Shown here piece by piece: positions 26,218 through 34,031 of a stretch of 64,000 bases of DNA (the stretch's first letter is position 1; the number at the start of each line of letters is the position of its first letter). The notes beneath the pieces were generated by a model. The model was not told the DNA's origin, did no database searches, and saw nothing but the letters and a program-made list of their open reading frames with translations. The stretch lies in contig NZ_AQQX01000015.1 in assembly GCF_000768315.1 (NCBI RefSeq), positions 18,941 to 82,940 on the forward strand, written 5' to 3'. The position numbers and the translations under genes are program-made. This DNA is from Pseudooceanicola atlanticus (lineage in GTDB: Bacteria > Pseudomonadota > Alphaproteobacteria > Rhodobacterales > Rhodobacteraceae).

Positions 26218-28155
26218 ATGTTTCAGCCAGGCTCTGACATCCAGCGGACAAGCACGCTGACCGCATTTCTGAGGGGCTGCGGCATTGACAGTTACGAGGA
26301 ACTCGTCCGCCGTTCGAATGAAGACCCAGACTGGTTCTGGGGCCAGATCATTGACCATGCCGGGATACGGTTCGCGCGGCCCTACAGCCGGTTGCGAGAT
26401 ATCTCCGAAGGGCCCGAATCGATCCGGTGGGCCGTCGGGAGTACTTTGAATCTGACGGAAACCTGTCTTGACGCCCGAATTGCCGATGGCTTGGGCGACA
26501 AGGTCGCAATCGACTGGGTCGGCGAAGACGGAAGCCGCCGCCGCTGGACCTATTCCGACCTTACCGCCGAAGCCTCCCGCGTCGCCTCGGCCCTTGCCAC
26601 GCGCGGTGTAAGGCCCGGTCAGGCGGTGGGCATCTATATGCCGATGATCCCCGAAATCGAGGCCGCGCTTCTGGGTATTGCCCGGCTGGGCGCGGTTGCG
26701 GTGCCGCTGTTTTCCGGTTTTGCGCCCCATGCCATCGTATCGCGCCTGAACGACGCGGATGCCGTGGCGGTGTTGACGGCGGATGCCACACCCCGGCGAG
26801 GCAAGCCGGTCTGGATGGAAGCGACCCTTGCCCAGGCTTTGACCGACGTACCATCGGTTCATACCGTGATCAGCCTGCGACGGTTCGGCGATGCGGTGGC
26901 CGATCCGGCCCGCGATCTGGACTGGACCGAAACAGTGGGCCGCGCCAGTCCGGAGTTTGCCGCCGTTCCCGTCAGTGCCGATGACACCTTTCTCATCGCC
27001 TATACATCGGGCACCACCGGGCGGCCCAAGGGTGTCGTGCATACCCATTTGGGCGTGCAGGCCAAGGCCACGGCCGATTTCCTGCTTTGCCTCGACATGA
27101 AACGGGATGACCGGCACCTCTGGATGACCGACATGGGGTGGGTCATGGGACCGCTCACCCTTTTATCGGTGCTCTTGTCCGGTTCGACTCTGGTGCTGGC
27201 CGAGGGCGCACCATCAATGCCCGGCGATCCCTTCAGGCTGCTGCGTCTTGCGTCCGAGATGGAGGTCACGCATCTCGGCGTGGCCCCGACCCTGGTACGG
27301 CAGTTCATGACGCAGGATACTGAATCTTTGTCGGGCTACGACTTGTCGTCCCTGCGCATCGTCGCCTCGACCGGCGAGCCCTGGACCGAGGATGCCTGGC
27401 TCTGGCAGCTCGATCATATCTGTCGCCGCCGCGCCGTGCCGCTGAACATCTCGGGCGGGACCGAGCTTTTTGGCGCGATCCTGACCTCGACCGTGCTGCA
27501 CGAGCTCAAGCCCGGCGGATTTTCGGCCCAGGCCCTGGGTGTCGGGGCCAAGGTTCTGCGCCAGGACGGCAGCGAAGCCGCACCGGGCGAGGTCGGCGAA
27601 CTGGTCGTGACCCAGCCGCCTCTGGGTCTGACCCCGGCCATCAGGGGGGACCGCGATCGCTACCTTGACACCTACTGGTCCACCTTCCCCGGCCTCTGGC
27701 GGCACGGCGACTGGGTGCGCTGCGATCCGGACGGGACATGGTATATCCTGGGCCGGTCGGACGACACGCTGAACATCGCCGGCAAACGCATCGGCCCGCC
27801 CGAGATCGAGGCGGCCCTGACCGAAACCGGAGAGGTGGTGGACGCCGCGGCCATCGCGGCACCTGATGACATCAAGGGCGTGGCTGTCGTCTGCGTCTGC
27901 GTGGCGGCACCAAATGTGTCGCCGGGCGCGGAGCTCGTGAACCGGCTCAAGGATCGTGTCGGGGAGATCGTCTCGAAACCCTTCCGCCCGCGCGAGATCC
28001 ACTTTGTCGAAGCGCTGCCCAAGACCCGCAGCATGAAAACCATGCGCCGTGTCGTGCGCGCCGCCTTTCTCGGTGAAGATCCAGGCGATCTGTCGTCGAT
28101 CAGCAACCCGGAAACCATTCAGCCCATCGCAGACCTGCAAAAGGAAAAGTCATGA
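26218..28155 (+). CDS. acyl-CoA synthetase, acetyl-CoA-synthetase-like (AMP-forming)
   Basis: A 645-residue adenylate-forming ligase. The first ~100 residues resemble the N-cap of acetyl/propionyl-CoA synthetases (DPDWFWGQIIDHAGIRF). The P-loop YTSGTTGRPKGVVHTH is near residue 262, ISGGTELFG follows, then GDWV and the GRSDDTLNIAGKRIGP hinge. The usual catalytic Lys region near the C-terminus reads LPKTRSMKTMRR; the canonical SGK triplet is changed to RSMK, still with a Lys. It is similar in plan to AtuH-type synthetases. AAAGG precedes ATG 26218. It overlaps the NmrA gene as ATGA. Confidence 0.9.
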   Translation: MFQPGSDIQRTSTLTAFLRGCGIDSYEELVRRSNEDPDWFWGQIIDHAGIRFARPYSRLRDISEGPESIRWAVGSTLNLTETCLDARIADGLGDKVAIDWVGEDGSRRRWTYSDLTAEASRVASALATRGVRPGQAVGIYMPMIPEIEAALLGIARLGAVAVPLFSGFAPHAIVSRLNDADAVAVLTADATPRRGKPVWMEATLAQALTDVPSVHTVISLRRFGDAVADPARDLDWTETVGRASPEFAAVPVSADDTFLIAYTSGTTGRPKGVVHTHLGVQAKATADFLLCLDMKRDDRHLWMTDMGWVMGPLTLLSVLLSGSTLVLAEGAPSMPGDPFRLLRLASEMEVTHLGVAPTLVRQFMTQDTESLSGYDLSSLRIVASTGEPWTEDAWLWQLDHICRRRAVPLNISGGTELFGAILTSTVLHELKPGGFSAQALGVGAKVLRQDGSEAAPGEVGELVVTQPPLGLTPAIRGDRDRYLDTYWSTFPGLWRHGDWVRCDPDGTWYILGRSDDTLNIAGKRIGPPEIEAALTETGEVVDAAAIAAPDDIKGVAVVCVCVAAPNVSPGAELVNRLKDRVGEIVSKPFRPREIHFVEALPKTRSMKTMRRVVRAAFLGEDPGDLSSISNPETIQPIADLQKEKS

Positions 28156-29006
28156 TCACTGTTTTCGGAGCCACGGGCACGACTGGTGCGCCCCTCGTCG
28201 ACACGCTTCTGGCAAAAGGCGCGACCGTGCGCGCTGTCACCAGCGACCTCTCAAAGTTAGACGCGCTAAAGGCCAAAGGATGCGAGGCGGTCGTCGCGGA
28301 TTTCACCGACCCTGCCGCGCTGGCGCGGGCCTGTGACGGGGCAGAAAAGATATACCTGGTCACGCCTGCCCATCTGAACATGCGCCAGTGGAAGGCGAAC
28401 GTGATCGAGGCGGCCAAGTCCGCGGGCGTGCGCCATATCGTTTTGGCCACGGGGCTTGGCGCGTCGCCCAAGGCGGGGCTGACCTTTGGCAAATGGCATT
28501 CGGAAACCCAGGAACTGCTGAAGCAAAGCGGCCTTGACTGGACCTTTGTCCAGCCGACCTATTTCATGCAGAACCTGCTGTGGCAGGCCGGCAACATTGC
28601 AAAGGACGCCGTGTACTATGACGATCTGGGCGGCCCCGTGGCCTGGATCGACGCCCGCGACATCGCGGATGTCGCCGCCGAGGCGCTGACCGCTCCGGGG
28701 TACGAAGGCAAGGTTCTTGGCCTGACCGGGCCCGAAGCTCTTGCAGGGGATGACATCGCGGCCCTTCTGTCCGGGGTGACGGGACGAACAGTGTCGTGCG
28801 TGTCCCTGTCGGCCGAGGATGCCAGGGCGGGCATGGTGGCCGGCGGAATGCAGGACGAGGTCGCCGGGGCCATGGTCGAACTGGCCTCTATCGCGCCCAG
28901 GGGCTACCTAGCCGGCATCGAGACCACGGTCAGCGAGGTGGTGGAGCGCCCGGCCCGCCGGTTTGCCGATTTCATCGCCGAAAACCGGAATGCTTTCGTC
29001 AAGTAA
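28152..29006 (+). CDS. NmrA/atypical SDR, NAD(P)-binding protein
   Basis: A 284-residue NmrA-like atypical SDR. The N-terminal nucleotide motif GATGTTGAPLV is at about 6-16, the LVTP strand near 75, and the Rossmann core ends around 160 with WTFVQPTYFMQNL. The C-terminal substrate domain carries AWIDARDIADVAAEAL. Members act as NADPH-dependent quinone or enone reductases or as redox sensors; nothing seen fixes which applies. It overlaps the synthetase gene by 4 bp (ATGA) and is followed after 4 bp by the broken AraC gene. Confidence 0.87.
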   Translation: MITVFGATGTTGAPLVDTLLAKGATVRAVTSDLSKLDALKAKGCEAVVADFTDPAALARACDGAEKIYLVTPAHLNMRQWKANVIEAAKSAGVRHIVLATGLGASPKAGLTFGKWHSETQELLKQSGLDWTFVQPTYFMQNLLWQAGNIAKDAVYYDDLGGPVAWIDARDIADVAAEALTAPGYEGKVLGLTGPEALAGDDIAALLSGVTGRTVSCVSLSAEDARAGMVAGGMQDEVAGAMVELASIAPRGYLAGIETTVSEVVERPARRFADFIAENRNAFVK

Positions 29007-29010
29007 CCTG

Positions 29011-29708
29011 ATGGCGCCGCCGCTTTATCTCGAACTGGCGCCGCCTGAGGAAGCGGCTAAACAGATCGACCATTTGTTCGTGTTCCGCGATACCGGTGTG
29101 CTGAGCGGTGGTGGACGCGGGCGGTTCGCAACCGACCTCTTTACCCTTTCGGTAACGCGCGACGACAGCGGCGGCGGGCGCGTATCGCTGGCAGAACCGC
29201 GCCCCTATTGTTCGCCCCGCCCAAGGCCATTCCTGGGTGTCGTGGCCGGGCTGCGACTGTCGTCACGACCGCAGCGATTTCCCGACTCCAAAGGGCTGGA
29301 CATGCTGGCCTCTGAACTGGCCAGGGTTCAGACCGGGGACGATGACCTGCCTGCGCTCATCGCGGTGCTTGACGGCCTTGCGAGAGACCTGCGCTTTGCC
29401 GCACCACCCGGAGCTTACAGCCACCGGACCAAACGTCGAAAGGTGCGGGCGGAAACCGGCGTGTCGCGGCTAGCGACCTTGCGACGCTTTCGCCGGGCTC
29501 TCGGGCAGCTTGCGTCAAGACCCTGCCGCTGAGCGATCTAGCGCTGGACGCCGGATATTACGATCAATCTCACTTGTCCGCCGCTTGCCGGATCTTCGCC
29601 GGCAAACCGCCCGGCGCGTTGCGCGCTCTGTCTATACCGCGTCGTTTTGACCTTTTGCTACAAGATACGCGCCCCAAAGACCGCCTAAGATTGGTCATTG
29701 ACGAATGA
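29011..29708 (+). pseudogene. AraC-family regulator, frameshifted and internally deleted
   Basis: The first frame (29011-29532) encodes an AraC-type N-domain and the first helix-turn-helix (ETGVSRLATLRRFRRALG), then stops. The rest of the AraC domain continues in another frame: LPLSDLALDAGYYDQSHLS, then FAGKPPGALR, ending at a TGA at 29706-29708. Between RRALG and LSDLAL only about five residues remain where family members have roughly twenty-five, so a deletion of some 60 bp that was not a multiple of three has removed the recognition region. It is almost certainly non-functional and was perhaps once a regulator of this operon. Confidence 0.8.
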
Positions 29709-29729
29709 AATCGAAGAGGAAGACCCGCC

Positions 29730-30185
29730 ATGACACAATTCAAACCGAAAAACCCCGACTATGACGCACGCGTGCGCAACAGTTTCGATCGCCAGGAGGT
29801 GATGAACACGTTGGGGATCAGCATTGCCGAGCTATCGCCCGGTCGCATTGTTCTGGAGATGGCACATGAGGATGCCCTGACCCAGCAGCATGGGTTTTTG
29901 CATGCCGGAATCGTGTCGACAGCGCTGGACAGCGCCTGCGGATACGCGGCCTTTTCGCTGATGTCAGCGGACGCGGCAGTGTTGACGGCCGAATTCAAGA
30001 TCAACCTGCTCAACCCGGCGGACGGCGAACGGTTTCGCTTCGTCGCTGACGTGGTGAAACCAGGCAGGACGCTGACCATATGCGAGGCGCGTGCCTATGC
30101 CGTGAAGGGCCAGGATGAAAAGCTCGTCGCAACGATGACCGGAACGCTCATGGCGCTGATCGGGCGGGCGGGGGTCGCGGACTGA
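29730..30185 (+). CDS. PaaI-family hotdog thioesterase
   Basis: A 151-residue hotdog protein with QQHGFLHAGIVSTALDSACGYA near residue 50 (Asp as the likely catalytic acid) and FKINLLNPADG in the core. It is the third such protein in the window. A GAGGAAGA site lies before ATG 29730. It follows the broken AraC gene by 21 bp and may still be co-transcribed with the synthetase and NmrA genes. Confidence 0.9.
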   Translation: MTQFKPKNPDYDARVRNSFDRQEVMNTLGISIAELSPGRIVLEMAHEDALTQQHGFLHAGIVSTALDSACGYAAFSLMSADAAVLTAEFKINLLNPADGERFRFVADVVKPGRTLTICEARAYAVKGQDEKLVATMTGTLMALIGRAGVAD

Positions 30186-30246
30186 GCGCAACCCGGCCGC
30201 TGCACATCCGATCCGGGCGGCCGGACCGATTATTCAGACAGCTGGA

Positions 30247-30345
30247 TCAGCTGTTCCAGCGGCTCGCGACCTCGGCCAACCGTTTCCCGTAGGCGCGCGC
30301 GGTATCCAGATCGCCGCCAGCAGGTTCAGACCTGCCAAGCGGTAA
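30247..30345 (-). pseudogene. C-terminal scrap of a flavodoxin-like NAD(P)H oxidoreductase
   Basis: A short minus-strand frame ends with GRSEPAGGDLDTARAYGKRL and AEVASRW before a TGA. It resembles the last helix of WrbA/NAD(P)H-quinone-reductase-type flavodoxins. It is blocked by a stop just upstream, and no N-terminal part is present nearby. The rest of 30186-30481 shows nothing else recognisable. Confidence 0.35.
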
Positions 30346-30481
30346 TGTTAGCCTTTAGCAGTGCGGTCGCCGATTGTCCGTCGTCAGGGTTTTTCGGAGA
30401 GCTGAGACTGTATCGTAACGGAGGATCTGGTTCGGTTTCTGTTCAAGTTTATGCGGCAGCGGCCTGATGCTGCAACCGTAA

Positions 30482-30991
30482 TTGGAACGGATGGACGCCC
30501 ACGGTGCCGATGGGCTGCCGTCACACCGGAGTTTCCAGTCAGGGCTGAGCTGGCGCACCATTCTGGCCAAGCGCGAGAACTTTCGTGCTGCCTTCGCCGG
30601 GTTCGACTTTCGGGGAGTTGCGAACTTTGACGACAACGACATTGAGCGCCTACTTGCCGATGAAGGAATTGTTCGCTATCGAGGCAAGATCGAAGCCGTG
30701 ATCAACAACGCTCGCCGTACTTTCGAGGTCGTCCAAGAGGAAGGCTCCTTCGCCGCATTCATCTGGCTATATGAACCTGCCAAGGACGACGCACTGCCAC
30801 AAATGCGGTCCAAATCAACAGCGTCCGAGACCCTTTCCAAAGACCTACGAAAGCTTGGCTTCAAATTCGTGGGACCGACCACCGTATATGCATTCATGCC
30901 GGCCATGGGATGTATCAACGATCACGCAGAAGTCTGTTGGATGCGAAAGGACGTCGAAACAGCCCGAAATACCCTTCGCACACCGACATAG
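30482..30991 (+). pseudogene. tag: DNA-3-methyladenine glycosylase I (tag), 5'-truncated
   Basis: From about 30533 the frame matches the Tag glycosylase: SGLSWRTILAKRENFRAAF, YRGKIEAVINNARRTF, and the C-terminal KLGFKFVGPTTVYAFMPA and NDHAEVCW, the last keeping the His and Cys of the zinc site. The first 40 or so residues of the family are missing, including the N-terminal Cys and His zinc ligands and the catalytic Glu just before the SGLSW segment. They are replaced by unrelated codons, so the product would be inactive. It looks like a gene cut at an old recombination joint next to the flavodoxin scrap. Confidence 0.75.
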
Positions 30992-31078
30992 GCAACTGTC
31001 GGCCAATTAACGTGAAAAAAATCAAGGCCACTTAGCGTGGAAAGTCACAGACAGGTTTCGCGTCAGTCGACCGAGACT

Positions 31079-31507
31079 TCAGAGCCTTGAGAGTAGCGTG
31101 GCCAATTGAGCGGCGTCTTTGGGTTTCAGCTTTGCGCCGATCCTTTCCGACAGAACCCGTTCATAGATCGGCCACATCGCCCTCCTGACAGATTTACCCT
31201 TTTCAGAGATAGAAATGTTTTGACCTCGCCCATCTTCCGAGCAGTCCCGTCGGTCCACCAGCCCTGCTTTCACCATGCGGTCCAGCAACCGCGATGTACC
31301 GTATTGGGGTAACAATATCCGGTCTTTGAGTTCGAATGGACGGAGTCCGTCCGGGCCTGCCTTCTCGAGTTCGAGAAGCGCGTCATACCATGCAAGTGGC
31401 GGGTATCCTGCCGATTTCAGAGACGATTCGACAGCCTCAAGCAAAACGCGGCTTTTAGTCATGAGGGCTGTCCAGGCGGCCTCAGTAGCATGGTCAATCT
31501 CGTTCAT
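31079..31507 (-). CDS. MarR-family regulator
   Basis: A 142-residue MarR protein. The winged-helix core has LPPLAWYDALLELEKAG-like spacing, RLLDRMVKAGLVDRRDCSEDGRG in the recognition helix and wing, and a C-terminal dimer helix. ATG 31507 is chosen because AGGTG sits six bases upstream; a GTG three codons earlier is possible. It is divergent from the doxX-gst pair, with two palindromes in the shared intergenic region. The usual logic would be repression of doxX-gst and itself, released by a phenolic or electrophile. It is not part of the acyl-CoA regulon by position or operator. Confidence 0.9.
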   Translation of the reverse strand: MNEIDHATEAAWTALMTKSRVLLEAVESSLKSAGYPPLAWYDALLELEKAGPDGLRPFELKDRILLPQYGTSRLLDRMVKAGLVDRRDCSEDGRGQNISISEKGKSVRRAMWPIYERVLSERIGAKLKPKDAAQLATLLSRL

Positions 31508-31527
31508 ATCCAGCACCTATCATGTGC

Positions 31528-31585
31528 ATGCAAGTGCATCAACCTTGACGTCGCATGTAACGCGCTATATATAGATGCAAATGCA
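31528..31585. promoter_or_regulatory. two putative MarR operator palindromes
   Basis: ATGCAAGTGCAT at 31528-31539 and GATGCAAATGCATC at 31572-31585 share the core ATGCA-N2-TGCAT. Their centres are 45 bp apart between the marR gene and the divergent doxX gene. An AT-rich CGCTATATATAG, likely a -10 region, sits between them. Confidence 0.6.
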
Positions 31586-31605
31586 TCGACATATGGGATC
31601 ATATC

Positions 31606-32035
31606 ATGTCAAAATCGCACCTCACAGAATTTGGGATATTCCTGCTCCGTATAGCACTCGGTATCATGTTCCTGGCGCACAGCCTGTTTCTCAAGCTCTT
31701 CATTTTCACACTTCCCGGAACGGCGCAGTTCTTCATTTCGATCGGGCTGCCCGGCTGGTTTTATGGTCTTTGCAGTCGAGGCGATTGCCGGTGCCTTTTT
31801 GGTCCTCGGCATACAGGCGCGGTGGGTCGCGTCGGCGACCGTGCCCATCCTGGCCGGAGCGACCTGGGCTCACTCCGGAAACGGCTGGATGTTCGGATAC
31901 GAGAACGGCGGGTGGGAATACCCGGCCTATCTGACGCTGCTTGCCATCGTGCAAGGGCTTCTGGGCGACGGCCGTTTCGCCCTCAGCCCTTCCTTCGCGC
32001 CCGGTAACGTGCAGATGGAGGGAGAGACAACATGA
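31606..32035 (+). pseudogene. DoxX-family membrane protein, single-base frameshift
   Basis: The first frame (from ATG 31606) encodes a DoxX N-terminus with two membrane segments up to ISIGLPGWF. The second frame continues seamlessly with MVFAVEAIAGAFLVLG and two further membrane segments to a TGA at 32033-32035. The frames would join as GWF-MVFAVEA if the run of four T at 31759-31762 had three. A homopolymer indel is thus the cause, either a real inactivating mutation or an assembly error. The downstream gst gene overlaps the end as ATGA, which suggests the gene was intact recently. Confidence 0.8.
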
Positions 32036-32736
32036 GCCTCCACCTCATTAGCCATGCGCTCTGCCCATATGTGCAGCGCGCGGCGATCTCGCTCACTGAG
32101 AAAGGTGTCACGTTCGAGAGAACTGACATCGATCTTTCGAACAAGCCCGACTGGTTTCTTGCCATATCTCCGCTGGGCAAGACGCCTGTCCTGGTTGTGG
32201 ACGGGACGCCGATTTTCGAATCTGCGGTTATCCTCGAATATCTTGAGGATACACAACCCCACGCGCTTCATCCGCACGACGCTCTTGATCGCGCCCGCCA
32301 CCGTGCCTGGATTGAATTTGGATCTGCTGTCTTGAACGACATTGCGGGGTTCTACTCGGCGCCGAACGAGAAAGCGTTGGAAGAAAAAGTGGCGGCGCTC
32401 CGCGCAAAGTTCCTTCGGCTGGACGCGGAGCTTGGGGAGGGACCATGGTTCGATGGCCACCGGTTCAGCCTCGTCGATGTCGTATTCGGCCCGGTCTTCC
32501 GCTATTTCGACGTTTTTGACACCATCGGAGAGTTTGGCGTCTTCACAGGGCTTGCCCGTGTAAGGGCCTGGCGACATGAACTGGAGCGTCGGGTTTCTGT
32601 GAAGAATGCCGTCAGTGAAGATTACCCGACCCTTCTGCGTGACTTCATCAGACGGCGCAATTCTTACCTGTCCCAGATCATGCAGACAGGAGGGCCGAAG
32701 AAGACAGTTACACAGGTGCGATCGGCTGACCGCTGA
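32032..32736 (+). CDS. glutathione S-transferase family protein
   Basis: A 234-residue GST. The thioredoxin-like domain (1-80) begins HLISHALCPYVQRAAISL with a Cys in the active-site loop (CPYVQR), GKTPVLVVD near 45 and the glutathione-binding FESAVILEYLE near 65. The helical C-domain follows (about 85-215), and a basic, disordered tail ends the protein. Cys at the active site suggests an omega- or beta-type thiol transferase or dehalogenase-like role rather than simple conjugation. It is coupled to doxX by an ATGA overlap and probably under MarR control. Confidence 0.9.
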   Translation: MSLHLISHALCPYVQRAAISLTEKGVTFERTDIDLSNKPDWFLAISPLGKTPVLVVDGTPIFESAVILEYLEDTQPHALHPHDALDRARHRAWIEFGSAVLNDIAGFYSAPNEKALEEKVAALRAKFLRLDAELGEGPWFDGHRFSLVDVVFGPVFRYFDVFDTIGEFGVFTGLARVRAWRHELERRVSVKNAVSEDYPTLLRDFIRRRNSYLSQIMQTGGPKKTVTQVRSADR

Positions 32737-33014
32737 TCACTTGATATCGTTTTGTCGGGCCGCAGTACAGAACCGGACGTTTGAGGTCGCTTGGCGAATG
32801 TCCGCTTTGTCCCGCACATCGGATAGTCGCCGACTTTCCCTTGAAGGCCCGCAGCAGCCCCAACCGGCAATTGCCGGCAGTCCATGCCCGTCCGTGCGAT
32901 GCGCAGGGTTACTGCTGCCCCCACAGCGAAACCGGGAACAAACCACCGATCGCATTGATGAATGGCTCAGGGATCTACGAATCCTCCTGAGCTCAAACAC
33001 CCGGAAAACCCTAG
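32737..33014. other. intergenic stretch without a supportable gene
   Basis: Short open frames occur on both strands, but none has a credible start site or family resemblance. A local inverted repeat around GCAATTGCCGGC is visible near 32869. This looks like degraded sequence between gst and the insertion element. Confidence 0.4.
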
Positions 33015-33844
33015 GGTCAGGACCCATTGATTTCCGTGTGGCTGCGTGGTTCACCGCGCGGAAAACGAGCGGTGAACATGTCTGATCTCTTCTGGCTGAC
33101 GGACGCGCAGATGGCGCGACTTGAACCCTACTTTCCCAAGTCCCACGGCAAACCTCGCGTTGATGATCGGCGCGTACTGAGCGGAATTATCTTCATCAAC
33201 CGCAATGGCTTGCGCTGGCGTGACGCGCCCATGGAGTACGGTCCACACAAGACCCTGTACAATCGCTGGAAACGATGGAGCGACAAGGGCATCTTCGCTC
33301 AGATGATGCTCGGATTGGCCGCTGAACACGGCGAAGAGAAGACCGTGATGATCGACGCGACTTATCTGAAGGCGCACCGAACAGCGACCAGTATGGGCGT
33401 GAAAAAGGGGGGCGTGGACGCCTGATCGGGCGAACCAAGGGCGGGATGAACACCAAGCTTCATGCCGTGACCGACAGTCAGGGTCGCCCCATCAACTTCT
33501 TCGTCACAGCCGGACAAGTCAGCGATTATGTCGGCGCAAGAGTGCTTGTGGACAAACTTCCGAATGTGAAGTGGCTGCTCGGGGGCCGTGGCTATGACGC
33601 AGATTGGTTCAGAGAAGCGTTGCAAGACAAAGGGATACGCGCATGCATTCCTGGCCGCAAAGCACGAAAGAAACCCGTCAAATACGACAAGCGACGCTAC
33701 CGCCGCCGAAACCGGATCGAGATCATGTTCGGCAGGCTCAAGGACTGGCGACGGGTCGCAACCCGCTACGACAGGTGTCCGAAGGTCTTCCTTTCAGCCA
33801 TCGCACTCGCGGCAACCGTCATTTTCTGGCTATGAGTCCTGACC
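33015..33844 (+). mobile_element. IS5-family (IS427-like) insertion sequence
   Basis: An element of about 830 bp. The ends are inverted repeats: left GGTCAGGACCCAT, and the right end reads GGTCAGGACTCAT on the other strand. Both ends abut CTAG (33011-33014 and 33845-33848), probably a target-site duplication, though the exact border could shift by a base or two. Inside are two overlapping transposase frames. It lies between the gst gene and the AMP-ligase, in the decayed zone that divides the catabolic locus. Confidence 0.85.
33078..33835 (+). CDS. IS5-family transposase, two frames joined by a -1 shift
   Basis: Frame A (33078-33425) has the N-terminal block LTDAQMARLEPYFP and the first catalytic Asp in VMIDATYLKAHRTA. 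Frame B takes over in the -1 frame near AAAAAGGGGGGC at 33402-33413, giving GGRGRLIGRTKGG and then MNTKLHAVTD, LLGGRGYDADWF (second Asp) and YRRRNRIEIMFGRLKDWRR (Glu of the DDE triad). A -1 programmed frameshift at such an A/G run is normal for this IS group, so the element may be active rather than broken. Confidence 0.85.
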
Positions 33845-34031
33845 CTAGCCGTGTAGTCCGACAGAGGGCTGCGCATCAATCGCGGGTCAATCTATCCCAG
33901 ATGGTGGATCACTTTCAGGGGGTTACTCCAAAGGGCGGGGATAAGAAGCTCGTGGCAACGAGGATAAGAACGCTTTTATCGCTATTGGGGCGAACTGGCG
34001 TGGCTGGCTGACGATCGGGTCAGAGCGAAAA

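Noticed and set aside
33078..33835. Transposase frameshift read as a dead element
   Set aside because: The -1 shift at an A/G run is the normal expression mode of this IS5 subgroup, and all DDE residues are visible.
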